Below, piece by piece: positions 35,609 through 47,291 of a stretch of 64,000 nt of DNA (position 1 is its first letter; each line of letters opens with the position of its first letter). The stretch covers positions 1,860,001 to 1,924,000 of the forward strand of contig CP136062.1 in the NCBI GenBank assembly GCA_032622095.1, read 5' to 3'. The stretch comes from Siphonodentalium dalli. Its lineage: Eukaryota > Mollusca > Scaphopoda > Gadilida > Siphonodentaliidae. A program made the translations under genes and the position numbers. Below the pieces are notes generated by a model, which did not search any database, was not told the DNA's origin, and was given only the letters and a program-made list of their open reading frames with translations.

Positions 35609-36571
35609 ATGGATGATAAAAAACGTCCCCCGGCAAGTTCTACATCTAGCGCCAGTGGCGATGATAGCATGAATGGAGATTCAAAGAACCCACCTGCTTC
35701 TAGAACCAAATCCATTCCATCAAAGAAATTCAAAATGATTGATACAAATTCAAAGACTCAACAGAAATTACAGTTTGTAGCAGAACAGTCTGACACTGAC
35801 ATAGCTCCCAGCAGTATTGAGGCAGTACTAGCACAAATAAATTCCAAGCTAGATACAATGGTTACCAAAGACTACCATGACAAAAGCAACGAACCACTTG
35901 TTAAACTGGACAGCTTAAACCAGATAATAAACAAACTAAAATCTGACTTTGATGCAAAAATTGAAGATGCTAAAGATGAGTGCAGAGGCAAAGCCTTTGA
36001 TGTGGAAAAAAGGATGGACGACCTAAAAACTGAAATGAATGGCCTCAAGAAAGATATTAATGACAGGGATGACAAAGTAAATTCACTTGAGTCAGAAATT
36101 AGAGACTTAAAGGACAAAAACAACAAATTGGAGCAACACACTAGAAAGGATAGCATCAGGATATTTGGCTTACCAGGGGACAGCATTAAGGAGTCAGTGG
36201 ATGAATGTGAGAAGAAATGTGTTGAGTTGATGAATGATAAACTGTCCATGAATATAACACAGTGTGATATAGGTATTGCTCATAGAATAGGCAAACTCCA
36301 ACCAGAACAGAAGACTGGGTATTCGCGAAGCATAATATGTCAGTTTGTGTCAAGAAGAACTAAAAATGCTGCTATTAGTAATAGGAAACTTCTTAAAGGC
36401 TCAGGCATTGTGATCAAAGAAGACCTAACTGAATACAATACTAACTTAATCAAGAAATCTAAAGAAAGAAAAGAAGTTGCAGACACATGGTCAGTAGGAG
36501 GAAAGGTTTATGTGAAATATGTTAATGCATCTAAACCAATCAAACAGATAAAAGATATATCTGATGTGTAA
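35609..36571 (+). CDS. Non-LTR retrotransposon ORF1 protein
   Basis: 320 residues, intact. The first 90 are Ser/Lys/Asp-rich and probably disordered. Residues ~95-178 are a heptad-like charged helix (for example DVEKRMDDLKTEMNGLKKDI) expected to form a coiled coil. RKDSIRIFGLP at 179-189 begins an RRM-like fold, followed by AHRIGK and a basic C-terminal block (FVSRRTKNAAISN, KEDLTEYN). This coiled coil-RRM-CTD order is that of L1-type ORF1p, an RNA-binding chaperone that coats the element's RNA in the cytoplasm. Codon use is A-rich like ORF2. It has no stop or frameshift, unlike ORF2. The start is the first ATG after the leader. Minus-strand frames over it are shadows. Confidence 0.88.
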   Translation: MDDKKRPPASSTSSASGDDSMNGDSKNPPASRTKSIPSKKFKMIDTNSKTQQKLQFVAEQSDTDIAPSSIEAVLAQINSKLDTMVTKDYHDKSNEPLVKLDSLNQIINKLKSDFDAKIEDAKDECRGKAFDVEKRMDDLKTEMNGLKKDINDRDDKVNSLESEIRDLKDKNNKLEQHTRKDSIRIFGLPGDSIKESVDECEKKCVELMNDKLSMNITQCDIGIAHRIGKLQPEQKTGYSRSIICQFVSRRTKNAAISNRKLLKGSGIVIKEDLTEYNTNLIKKSKERKEVADTWSVGGKVYVKYVNASKPIKQIKDISDV

Positions 36572-36642
36572 ATGGTATTTGCACACAAAGTAATACACAT
36601 GAAAGTGCACAGTTTTGTATAGTCATGAGCAAACACTGGCTC

Positions 36643-36702
36643 ATGCATCTGCATATATTAAATAATTTAAATAAATATGCATCTGCATATATTAAATAAT
36701 TA
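36643..36702. repeat. 35-bp tandem duplication after ORF1
   Basis: ATGCATCTGCATATATTAAA followed by TAATT occurs at 36643 and 36678, immediately before the large tandem duplication. It may mark the left edge of the nested insertion. Confidence 0.85.
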
Positions 36703-37089
36703 TTCTACCAGATTATATCTTGATTTTTTTTGGATGATTTTATGATATTGATAGTATGTATATAATAGACCCCACTGACACATGTGATAAATGGAACACA
36801 ATACAGTTCTCTTTAAAAAAAAAAAAATCTCAATATCTGGACATATGTGCAAATGTCGTTAAAATTATAAATTAAATTGACTCATATATATCATAAATAA
36901 TCTGAATTATCTGGTTATATGGTTCATGAATACCACGAATAAATACTGAGTAGAATCTACAAACAAATTTCTAACACATGAACTAAGTATTTGCCCCACG
37001 AATTTATTATGTGTATATACCAAAATACACACACTCATAGCAATACCAGAAAAATCTTACAAGTACAGTATGCATATCAGATTGACAGC

Positions 37090-38190
37090 TTGAAGTTGAA
37101 CAGATAAGTTTGTATATTAGCCATTTCATTGTTATTGTATGCAAATACCATGCTCCTAATTATGTCAAAATGGTCATTTGTCCCTTGTAGCATATCAGTT
37201 TCTACCAAATAGAAGTTGTGATCATATATAAAGCATGATCCAGTAATGTTGATATTGAACTTTAGAATGATAGTAAGTTGTTTGATTAAGTGAGTCTCTT
37301 CATATTGATCAAACTCAAGTGCATATCAAGATAGAAATTGTGACAAAATGGTCATTTATCCCTTGTAGCATATCAGTTTCTACCAACTATAAGTTGTGAT
37401 CATATATAAAACATGATCCAGTAATGTTGACATTGAACTTTAAAATGATAGTAACTTAGTAAGTTGTTTGATTAAGTGAATCTCCTCATATGGATCAAAC
37501 TCAAGTGCATAGCAAGATAGTAAACTATGTACATGTACCGTACATTATTGAAGAATATACCATTTCTGATTTGACACTCTATTTCGGAAAACTCTGAGAA
37601 GATAAATATTTCGTACAATATCGTAACAAGTTACAAGTCGCCATATCTGTAGTAGTGTTTTCTTCTTCAAACTGGGACATGCAATGTTACTATATATAGA
37701 ACATAATATTCCTGATTAACATTGTTAAAATGTCAGTAAGTTGTTTGAATAAATGAATGTTGTCAAAATAACCTTTTTGTAAAGACTAGCAATTCAAATG
37801 TCTTCATAATTGATCAAACTCACCATCCATACATGTATGCACATACCAAACATTGTTGAAGAATAGATCATTTCTGATTTGATACTCTTTGTTTCGGAAA
37901 ACTCTAATAAGACAAATATTATGTACAATATTGTAACAAGTCACCACAGTTGTAGTAGTGTTTTTTTCTTCAATCTGGGACAGACAATGTTACTCTATAT
38001 AGAACATAATATTCCTGATTAATATTGAACTTTAAAATGGTAGTAAGTTGTTTGAAGAAGTGAATACTATCTGAAAACTATCAATATAAATGCTGGAAAG
38101 TTGTAACTCAAATAACTGAACTAATCAAAATCAAGTGATTAGCAAGCTAGTAAACCATCCATACGTGTATACATGTACCGTACATTAATG
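37090..38190. repeat. Satellite-like repeats in copy A
   Basis: Diverged ~170-bp and ~300-bp units with the markers CATATCAGTTTCTACCAA, TTTCGGAAAACTCT, GTAACAAGT and GTTACTATATATAGAACATA. Related single units occur at 52600-52830, outside the duplication. Confidence 0.85.
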
Positions 38191-39119
38191 AAGAATACCA
38201 ATATATAATAGCAACCACCCCGGTGGGTGTTTATACCTAAGGCGTGTGTGAATGATGACGTCATATAATTTTTCTATATATATTTCTATACGATGGAACG
38301 ATTTTCAGGAAAGAGTGTATGCATTTTTTCGGAATTAACACGTGACTTCCTCTCGCCACTGCGCATAATCCAGCAGAAACTACAGGGTGCTCAGATATAG
38401 CGGTGGAATACTCAGACAACAACTGATCAAATTAATTCCCAGGTTCTAGGTCACAGTACTCAGTTCTTACCGAGAATTAAATACAGTTTTTTCATCTGAT
38501 AAAATTCATTGTGATATTACAAGCATAATAAGTAAATAACTAATTATTCCCCGTCTAGCGACCGCCCTGCAATCCGGCTTACGGCAATTTAAGTGGTCCA
38601 GAAATTACTACCATATATCCAATAGCCTTCACCTTGAACTTCGCCGCCATAGCAAACAGTTTTTGACAATCGACAGTATTGCTCGCTTGATTTCGTGAAT
38701 TACGTTTTCTCCACTTCAACACTGTTGACAATTACTGAGTTATGCTGTTGTGAACTGTTAGAGACAACACTGATAAAGATTCAAGAATCATTTAATCAAC
38801 CAGTGAACCAAAACGTTCAACTTTCAACAGTTCAAGTTCATCATCATGGAAATTTAAAAACAAAGAAAGAATTCTGTGTTGCGGCGTGCAATGTAGTATG
38901 TTTCCTAATTCATAGTTACCGTCTTATCATTTGTGATTCAATCAGTCCATAACTGATTACAATTCAAGGAAGTGATATCTGATGAAGATTTTGGCGGTGC
39001 TGTTGTGAACACATACATGGTCCTGGATCGAGGCATTTTTAATCAAATCCAAGTTTTTTAAAGGTAGGTCTGTTTGCTTAAAAAATTAAATTTTAATTTA
39101 ATGTTATTCATTTAATCGT

Positions 39120-39830
39120 TTTTCATCATTTGACAATTTGTCGTCATTCGTTACTGTCGTCAGTGTGTACGTTTGTCGTCATTCCTGTTTGGTTGTCGTC
39201 TATCGACTATCGTTTTTCGTCCTTGGTAGTTTGTCGTCGTGTTTATTGTTGGTCATTCGTTTTCATTCTTTGTTTATTTGTCATCAGTCGTGTTTTTCGT
39301 TGGAAGTACACTGCGACCCAACTGTAGTTATCCAGTGGAGCCGCGGCGTACAATGTAGTTGCATTTTGGCCACGGTGGCAATACTATTACTAACTGCACT
39401 GTGGTTAAGTGGAAACTAGTTTTGTCCAGCAGGGTACATTATATCCCGTAGATTTTCGACTAGGATTGCCTATTAAAGCACAAACCAGGCGAACGAAAAA
39501 TACATGTACCATAGGTTACACATAATTTTGAAACCTGCAGGCCTGAGTCGATGTGTTTGTCGTCCAGACATTTTTCGTCGTCGATCATTCGACATTGTGT
39601 TTATCGTTGGCCGTTTGTTTTTTCGTCATCGGTAATTTTTGGTCATCGATATCGTGTTAGTCATTGGCCGTTTGTTTTTCGTCATCAGTCATTTTTCGTT
39701 GTCGGTCAGTATTTTACTTTGTTTTTTGTCATTTGTCATTGTCATTTATCGGGCATTTGCCACCATTCGTCAGCCAGTGTGTTTTTTCGTTAGTTGTTTT
39801 TTATCGTTGTTCATTTGACGTTGGTTGTTT
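39120..39830. repeat. T/G-rich degenerate repeat with TTTTCGTCATC-type words
   Basis: Runs of TTTGTCGTCATTCGT, GTTTTTCGTC and GTCATTTGTCATTGTCATTT dominate the + strand, with almost no A-rich counterpart. Reading frames through it are Ser/Val/Phe/Cys-rich and overlap in several frames. It is interrupted at ~39300-39436 by a fragment of the MITE found whole at 46138. The same tract is at 44069-44779 in copy B. Confidence 0.8.
39300..39436. mobile_element. Fragment of the GCTGGACAAA MITE (and 44249-44385 in copy B)
   Basis: The right terminus GTTTTGTCCAGCAGGGTA and the preceding CACTGTGGTTAAGTGG match the end of the 46138-46511 element. Inner words GCCGCGG, TGTAGTTGC and GGCCACGGTGG also match. 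The left terminus is missing. Confidence 0.65.
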
Positions 39831-40114
39831 TTCGGAACTTCTGCAGTCCTTCGAATTTGGAAAACGTAGGTGCCCGATATATCGCTCGGAGCTTTTGGGA
39901 TTTGCGCGCGCCTTTTTTGAGGGAGCACAATTCAAATTAACATCGATGAAATTATTACTGAATAAAGACAAACACAAGTATAATGGTATATTGGTATGCA
40001 CACGTTTAATTCCAAGTGTGGCAACAGAAACAGAAATAAAAACATTTGTTTATATTGTACATTTAGTCCACATGATGATAACATCAACAATCCCGGTGAA
40101 TCTGATCATGGTAA

Positions 40115-40446
40115 TTAGTCGGTTGCGATTATTGCAATACGATAGGGGAACACATTATGCGTAACGTAACTATCACAAGTATAACGTACTCTGATAACAT
40201 CGCCAGTTTCATGGTTCAGAAGTTTTAAACAAATCATCTTCGGCTTGTTTTATTTTATGTTTATGAAAAACTTAAAAGAATAATAAACGAGGTGATATAT
40301 ATATATAACAACACACAGAATCAAATTAGCCATTTTCCTGTGAAACCCAGAACAGGCAAGCTACGGTAGGTAAAAAAATTGGTGATATCTGAGTACGAAC
40401 GTCGGAGTGTTCCCCTATCGTATTGCGATAATCGCCAACCTAATTG
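40115..40446 (-). mobile_element. MITE with ~38-bp ends, copy A
   Basis: The ends TTAGTCGGTTGCGATTATTG (40115) and TGCGATAATCGCCAACCTAA (40424-40443) are inverted repeats that both run into CAATACGATAGGGGAACAC. 332 bp, no coding. It is the same family as 2742-3020. A one-base difference (GGTTGCG versus GGTTGGCG) separates it from copy B. Confidence 0.88.
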
Positions 40447-40914
40447 GTCGACTTCCGCGTCTGAGAGCGCATGCTCATCAGACTCGCTTAAAGGTTCAGA
40501 AAAGGCTGAATGGAATCAGGATAATTATTCTACCAGATTATATCTTGATTTTTTTTGGATGATTTTATGATATTGATAGTATGTATATAATAGACCCCAC
40601 TGACACATGTGATAAATGGAACACAATACAGTTCTCTTTAAAAAAAAAAAAATCTCAATATCTGGACATATGTGCAAATGTCGTTAAAATTATAAATTAA
40701 ATTGACTCATATATATCATAAATAATCTGAATTATCTGGTTATATGGTTCATGAATACCACGAATAAATACTGAGTAGAATCTACAAACAAATTTCTAAC
40801 ACATGAACTAAGTATTTGCCCCACGAATTTATTATGTGTATATACCAAAATACACACACTCATAGCAATACCAGAAAAATCTTACAAGTACAGTATGCAT
40901 ATCAGATTGACAGC

Positions 40915-43140
40915 TTGAAGTTGAACAGATAAGTTTGTATATTAGCCATTTCATTGTTATTGTATGCAAATACCATGCTCCTAATTATGTCAAAATGGTC
41001 ATTTGTCCCTTGTAGCATATCAGTTTCTACCAAATAGAAGTTGTGATCATATATAAAGCATGATCCAGTAATGTTGATATTGAACTTTAGAATGATAGTA
41101 AGTTGTTTGATTAAGTGAGTCTCTTCATATTGATCAAACTCAAGTGCATATCAAGATAGAAATTGTGACAAAATGGTCATTTATCCCTTGTAGCATATCA
41201 GTTTCTACCAACTATAAGTTGTGATCATATATAAAACATGATCCAGTAATGTTGACATTGAACTTTAAAATGATAGTAACTTAGTAAGTTGTTTGATTAA
41301 GTGAATCTCCTCATATGGATCAAACTCAAGTGCATAGCAAGATAGTAAACTATGTACATGTACCGTACATTATTGAAGAATATACCATTTCTGATTTGAC
41401 ACTCTATTTCGGAAAACTCTGAGAAGATAAATATTTCGTACAATATCGTAACAAGTTACAAGTCGCCATATCTGTAGTAGTGTTTTCTTCTTCAAACTGG
41501 GACATGCAATGTTACTATATATAGAACATAATATTCCTGATTAACATTGTTAAAATGGTAGTAAGTTGTTGGAAGAAGTGAATGTTGTCAAAATAGCAAT
41601 CTTGCATATACTGGTAATTTAATTGTCTTCATAATTGATCAAACTCAAGTGAACAGCGAGATGATGAATCATTCATACGTGTACATATGTAACGTACGTT
41701 TTTGAAGAATATATCATTTTTACTTGACACTATTAATTTCGAAAACTCTAATAAGTTAAATATTATGTACAATATTGTACAATATTGTAACAAGTCGCCA
41801 TAGTTGTAGTAGTGTTTTCTTCAATCTGGGACAGGAAATGTTACTATATATAGAACATAATAGTTCTGATTTACATTGAACATTTAAATGACAGTAAGTT
41901 GTTTGAAAAAATGAATGTTGTCAAAATAGCGACTTATTTAATACTGTAGTGTTTTCTTTAAACCAGGACAGGCAATGTTACTATATATAGAACATAATAT
42001 TCCTGACTAGTATTGAACTTTAAAATGATAGTAAACTGCTTTAAGAAGTGAATGCTATCAAAATAACCATTTTATTAATACTGGTAACTCAAATCACTTC
42101 ATAATTGATCAAACTCAAGTGAATAGTAAGATAATAAATCATCCATACTTGTATACATGTACCGCACATTATTGAAGAATATTAAAATATCATTTCTGAT
42201 TTGACACTCTATATTTCGGAAAAAGTCTGATATTAAGCTAAATACTACGTACAATATTATAACAAGTCGCCATAATTGTAGTCGTGTCTTTCACTTCAAC
42301 CTGGGACAGGCAATGTTACTATATATAGAACATAATATTCTTGATTAACATTGTTTTACACTTCAGTCTGGGACAGGCAATGTTACTATATATATAACAT
42401 AATATTCCTGATTAACATTGTTAAAATGTCAGTAAGTTGTTTGATTAAGTGAATCTCCTCATATGGATCAAACTCAAGTGCATGTACCGTACATTATTGA
42501 AGAATATACCGTTTCTGATTTGACACTCTATTTCGGAAAACTCTGAGAAGTTAAATATTTCGTACAATATCGTAACAAGTTACAAGTCGCCATATCTGTA
42601 GTAGTGTTTTCTTCTTCAAACTGGGACATGCAATGTTACTATATATAGAACATAATATTCCTGATTAACATTGTTAAAATGTCAGTAAGTTGTTTGAATA
42701 AATGAATGTTGTCAAAATAACCTTTTTGTAAAGACTAGCAATTCAAATGTCTTCATAATTGATCAAACTCACCATCCATACATGTATGCACATACCAAAC
42801 ATTGTTGAAGAATAGATCATTTCTGATTTGATACTCTTTGTTTCGGAAAACTCTAATAAGACAAATATTATGTACAATATTGTAACAAGTCACCACAGTT
42901 GTAGTAGTGTTTTTTTCTTCAATCTGGGACAGACAATGTTACTCTATATAGAACATAATATTCCTGATTAATATTGAACTTTAAAATGGTAGTAAGTTGT
43001 TTGAAGAAGTGAATACTATCTGAAAACTATCAATATAAATGCTGGAAAGTTGTAACTCAAATAACTGAACTAATCAAAATCAAGTGATTAGCAAGCTAGT
43101 AAACCATCCATACGTGTATACATGTACCGTACATTAATGA
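40915..43140. repeat. Satellite-like repeats in copy B, expanded
   Basis: This is the same unit set as 37090-38190 plus extra rounds of GGGACAGGCAATGTTACTAT and ATAATATTCCTGATTAACAT. Confidence 0.85.
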
Positions 43141-45062
43141 AGAATATCAATATATAATAGCAACCACCCCGGTGGGTGTTTATACCTAAGGCGTGTGTGA
43201 ATGATGACGTCATATAATTTTTCTATATATATTTCTATACGATGGAACGATTTTCAGGAAAGAGTGTATGCATTTTGTCGGAATTAACACGTGACTTCCT
43301 CTCGCCACTGCGCAGAATCCAGCAGAAACTACAGGGTGCTCAGATATAGCGGTGGAATACTCAGACAACAACTGATCAAATTAATTCCCAGGTTCTAGGT
43401 CACAGTACTCAGTTCTTACCGAGAATTAAATACAGTTTTTTCATCTGATAAAATTCATTGTGATATTACAAGCATAATAAGTAAATAACTAATTATTCCC
43501 CGTCTAGCGACCGCCCTGCAATCCGGCTTACGGCAATTTAAGTGGTCCAGAAATTACTACCATATATCCAATAGCCTTCACCTTGAACTTCGCCGCCATA
43601 GCAAACAGTTTTTGACAATCGACAGTATTGCTCGCTTGATTTCGTGAATTACGTTTTCTCCACTTCAACACTGTTGACAATTACTGAGTTATGCTGTTGT
43701 GAACTGTTAGAGACAACACTGATAAAGATTCAAGAATCATTTAATCAACCAGTGAACCAAAACGTTCAACTTTCAACAGTTCAAGTTCATCATCATGGAA
43801 ATTTAAAAACAAAGAAAGAATTCTGTGTTGCGGCGTGCAATGTAGTATGTTTCCTAATTCATAGTTACCGTCTTATCATTTGTGATTCAATCAGTCCATA
43901 ACTGATTACAATTCAAGGAAGTGATATCTGATGAAGATTTTGGCGGTGCTGTTGTGAACACATACATGGTCCTGGATCGAGGCATTTTTATTCAAATCCA
44001 AGTTTTTTAAAGGTAGGTCTGTTTGCTTAAAAAATTAAATTTTAATTTAATGTTATTCATTTAATCGTTTTTCATCATTTGACAATTTGTCGTCATTCGT
44101 TACTGTCGTCAGTGTGTACGTTTGTCGTCATTCCTGTTTGGTTGTCGTCTATCGACTATCGTTTTTCGTCCTTGGTAGTTTGTCGTCGTGTTTATTGTTG
44201 GTCATTCGTTTTCATTCTTTGTTTATTTGTCATCAGTCGTGTTTTTCGTTGGAAGTACACTGCGACCCAACTGTAGTTATCCAGTGGAGCCGCGGCGTAC
44301 AATGTAGTTGCATTTTGGCCACGGTGGCAATACTATTACTAACTGCACTGTGGTTAAGTGGAAACTAGTTTTGTCCAGCAGGGTACATTATATCCCGTAG
44401 ATTTTCGACTAGGATTGCCTATTAAAGCACAAACCAGGCGAACGAAAAATACATGTACCATAGGTTACACATAATTTTGAAACATGCAGGCCTGAGTCGA
44501 TGTGTTTGTCGCCCAGACATTTTTCGTCGTCGATCATTCGACATTGTGTTTATCGTTGGCCGTTTGTTTTTTCGTCATCAGTAATTTTTGGTCATCGATA
44601 TCGTGTTAGTCATTGGCCGTTTGTTTTTCGTCATCAGTCATTTTTCGTTGTCGGTCAGTATTTTACTTTGTTTTTTGTCATTTGTCATTGTCATTTATCG
44701 GGCATTTGCCACCATTCGTCAGCCAGTGTGTTTTTTCGTTAGTTGTTTTTTATCGTTGTTCATTTGACGTTGGTTGTTTTTCGGAACTTCTGCAGTCCTT
44801 CGAATTTGGAAAACGTAGGTGCCCGATATATCGCTCGGAGCTTTTGGGATTTGCGCGCGCCTTTTTTGAGGGAGCACAATTCAAATTAACATCGATGAAA
44901 TTATTACTGAATAAAGACAAACACAAGTATAATGGTATATTGGTATGCACACGTTTAATTCCAAGTGTGGCAACAGAAACAGAAATAAAAACATTTGTTT
45001 ATATTGTACATTTAGTCCACATGATGATAACATCAACAATCCCGGTGAATCTGATCATGGTA

Positions 45063-45395
45063 ATTAGTCGGTTGGCGATTATTGCAATACGATAGGGGAA
45101 CACATTATGCGTAACGTAACTATCACAGGTATAACGTACTCTGATAACATCGCCAGTTTCATGGTTCAGAAGTTTTAAACAAATCATCTTCGGCTTGTTT
45201 TATTTTATGTTTATGAAAAACTTAAAAGAATAATAAACGAGGTGATATATATATATAACAACACACAGAATCAAATTAGCCATTTTCCTGTGAAACCCAG
45301 AACCGGCAAGCTACGGTAGGTAAAAAAATTGGTGATATCTGAGTACGAACGTCGGAGTGTTCCCCTATCGTATTGCGATAATCGCCAACCTAATT
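45063..45395 (-). mobile_element. MITE with ~38-bp ends, copy B
   Basis: Duplicate of 40115-40446, with the left end intact as GGTTGGCGATTATTGCAATA. Confidence 0.88.
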
Positions 45396-45456
45396 GGTCG
45401 ACTTCCGCGTCTGAGAGCGCATGCTCATCAGACTCGCTGTAAGTTTCCGAAAAGGC

Positions 45457-45710
45457 TGAATGGAATCAGGATAGGCAGGTCCGGTCTATGCATGTGTCAT
45501 TTTTTGACGCGCACGACAAGAGGATCGAACACTTCCACAACTGTTCTAGTTTGGGTCAAACACGCACAATGCGTTGTCAAGCTGATCAAATTGACCGTAT
45601 GGTTTACGGAACTTTAGTTAAGTCGTTCCGCTCAGTTTTATTCGACAAAATATTATTACATTAAAAACTGCGCATGCGCAGACCGGACCTGCCTATCCTG
45701 ATTCCATTCA
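45457..45710. mobile_element. 254-bp element with exact 31-bp inverted ends
   Basis: TGAATGGAATCAGGATAGGC... (45457-45487) and its exact reverse complement (45680-45710) bound 192 bp without genes. The first 17 bases of this terminus also end copy A, where they join directly to the start of copy B, so a duplication breakpoint fell inside the terminus. Confidence 0.9.
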
Positions 45711-45957
45711 GTGACCACCTAAAGGTTCAAACTCGGAAGTGTAATCCTAATCGTTTCACTGCTGAGAAAGATACATGGTGAATAGTCTTGTCGGCGTTTA
45801 ACCATTGGTGTGTTTTGTTTGTTAAAATCTCGTTCGCTGGTTGCAAATTTCGAGGTGCGCATTTGAAATTTTCGGCGTGCGTATTTAATAACTTGCTGGT
45901 TTTTAGATCTGCGCGCCTTGGCAAGCGCAATTGCGCGCCTCAAAATGGAAGGACTGA

Positions 45958-47145
45958 CTTATGTCTGTGTGTGGGTCTTATAGAATCAAAAACTGCTCAA
46001 CTATCTATCCCACTAAAATTTAGTATGTGCATGTATTATATGTCTACTTTGATCCCAGAAATGAGCGGGTCCAATTTCATGAGTGACCATGTCCTTGATC
46101 ATGACCTCGCTCATATACATGTACATGTACCGGTAGGTACCCTGCTGGACAAAGCAAGTGTCCACTTAACCGCAGTGCGGTCAGCGTTGCCACCACAGCT
46201 GAAATGCAACTACACCGCGGCTCCACCGGCTAACTACAGTTCGGCCGCGGTGTACGGTACTTGTCGTTCGGCCATGGTGTAGTTGCCACAGTGTACGTCA
46301 TTAAACTGAAAAAAGATGATACAAATCATGCCATTCAGCCGCTGTGTAGTTGCCTTTCAGCCGCAGTCACGGCGCAGTGTACTTGATATTCGGCCACGGT
46401 GTACTTGTCGTTCAGCCGCGGTGCTCAACTGCAGTTACAAACTCTGACACCGCGGCCGAATGGCAAATACACTGCGGTGCCAATGGACACTTGATTTGTC
46501 CAGCGGGGTATATGCTCACACCGGTATACTATTGGCATGTGTCTGGACCTCAACCAATTGATTGGTACATTTATGCAGCCCTTTTAATTCAGATTGTTTG
46601 GCTTCGGCAATCCGCTACGGCAACACTATGGTCCAGTTTTCTGCAGCAAATTGCTTCGGCAATGCTGATTGCCGTACCAGTAGCTAATCATGAAAGCTGT
46701 GTATGTAGGCTTCTTTCATCCTGGAAACAATATGGGCAGACCTGTCTAATTTCACATGATGCGACTGTCCTTGACATTGACCTACGGTACTGGTAGCACA
46801 CATACGCTCATATGTTTCTGGACCTCGACTGATCGTTTGTCCAGATGCTGTATATTTTGTCCAAACAGAGACGATCATAGAGAAATCCCAAAATAGAGCG
46901 GAAGAAGTCAGTCACATCACTTGGTCTATTATATTATATTATATTTTGGAATTGCTGTCTGTGTGTTATAGACTCGAAAACTGCACAACTGATCTGGCTA
47001 AAATTTGGTAATGTACCAAAGGTCTACTGTACATGTACTTTGATCCCGGGAACTACCGGTATATGGGTAGGAATAATTTCATGTGCGACTGTGTCCGTGA
47101 CTGCGACCTCGATATATACTCATACATTGATACCGGTAGGCAACG
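45958..47145. repeat. Two diverged direct copies ~1 kb apart
   Basis: CTGTCTGTGTGTG, AAAACTGC.CAACT, TACTTTGATCCC and TTTCATG.G.GAC.GTGTCC occur in order at 45958-46135 and again at 46953-47145. The MITE at 46138 abuts the first copy. The long frames 45788-46282 and 46350-46796 run through this and the MITE and are not considered genes. 45711-45957 holds nothing recognisable. Confidence 0.7.
46138..46511. mobile_element. 374-bp MITE, CCCTGCTGGACAAA ends
   Basis: TACCCTGCTGGACAAAGCAA (46138) and TTGATTTGTCCAGCGGGGTA (46492-46511) are inverted repeats with TA at both ends. The interior is full of CCGCGGTG/CACCGCGG words and TGTAGTTGCC. GC-rich compared with its flanks, with no transposase. Confidence 0.88.
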
Positions 47146-47291
47146 TTGTTCCCTAAATAGCCTGGATGAAGCCAGGCACATCAGCTACTGTATATGTACA
47201 TATATACATGTAATAAATAATAATTTAGAAATAACAGTTACCAAATTATGAAAATTTCCTCAAGAATATACTAATAGTGTGAATATTGATC

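Larger units (their letters stand above)
36701..40525. repeat. Large tandem duplication, copy A (3.8 kb)
   Basis: It starts TATTCTACCAGATTATATCT and ends CTGAATGGAATCAGGATAAT. It aligns with copy B with only about ten substitutions noticed outside one size difference. It contains a satellite (37090-38190), a T/G-rich tract (39120-39830) and a MITE (40115-40446). Reading frames inside recur unchanged in copy B because the DNA is duplicated; none has a domain. Confidence 0.95.
40526..45473. repeat. Large tandem duplication, copy B (4.9 kb)
   Basis: It follows copy A directly. The offset to copy A is 3825 bp at the start and 4949 bp after the satellite, so B has about 1.12 kb more satellite (41570-42690). 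The remainder is near-identical. The end sequence CTGAATGGAATCAGGATA runs on into a 254-bp inverted-repeat element. Confidence 0.95.

Noticed and set aside
38270-38700. Promoter or CpG-island-like segment with TGACGTCA in the tandem duplication
   Set aside because: A single CRE-like site with no downstream gene; not enough to call a promoter.
39664-40164. 166-codon frame, repeated at 44613-45095
   Set aside because: It spans the T/G tract and part of a MITE, and is conserved only because the DNA is tandemly duplicated; no domain.
45788-46796. Frames of 164 and 148 codons
   Set aside because: They cross the ends of a MITE and its GC-rich interior, with no domain or consistent codon use.
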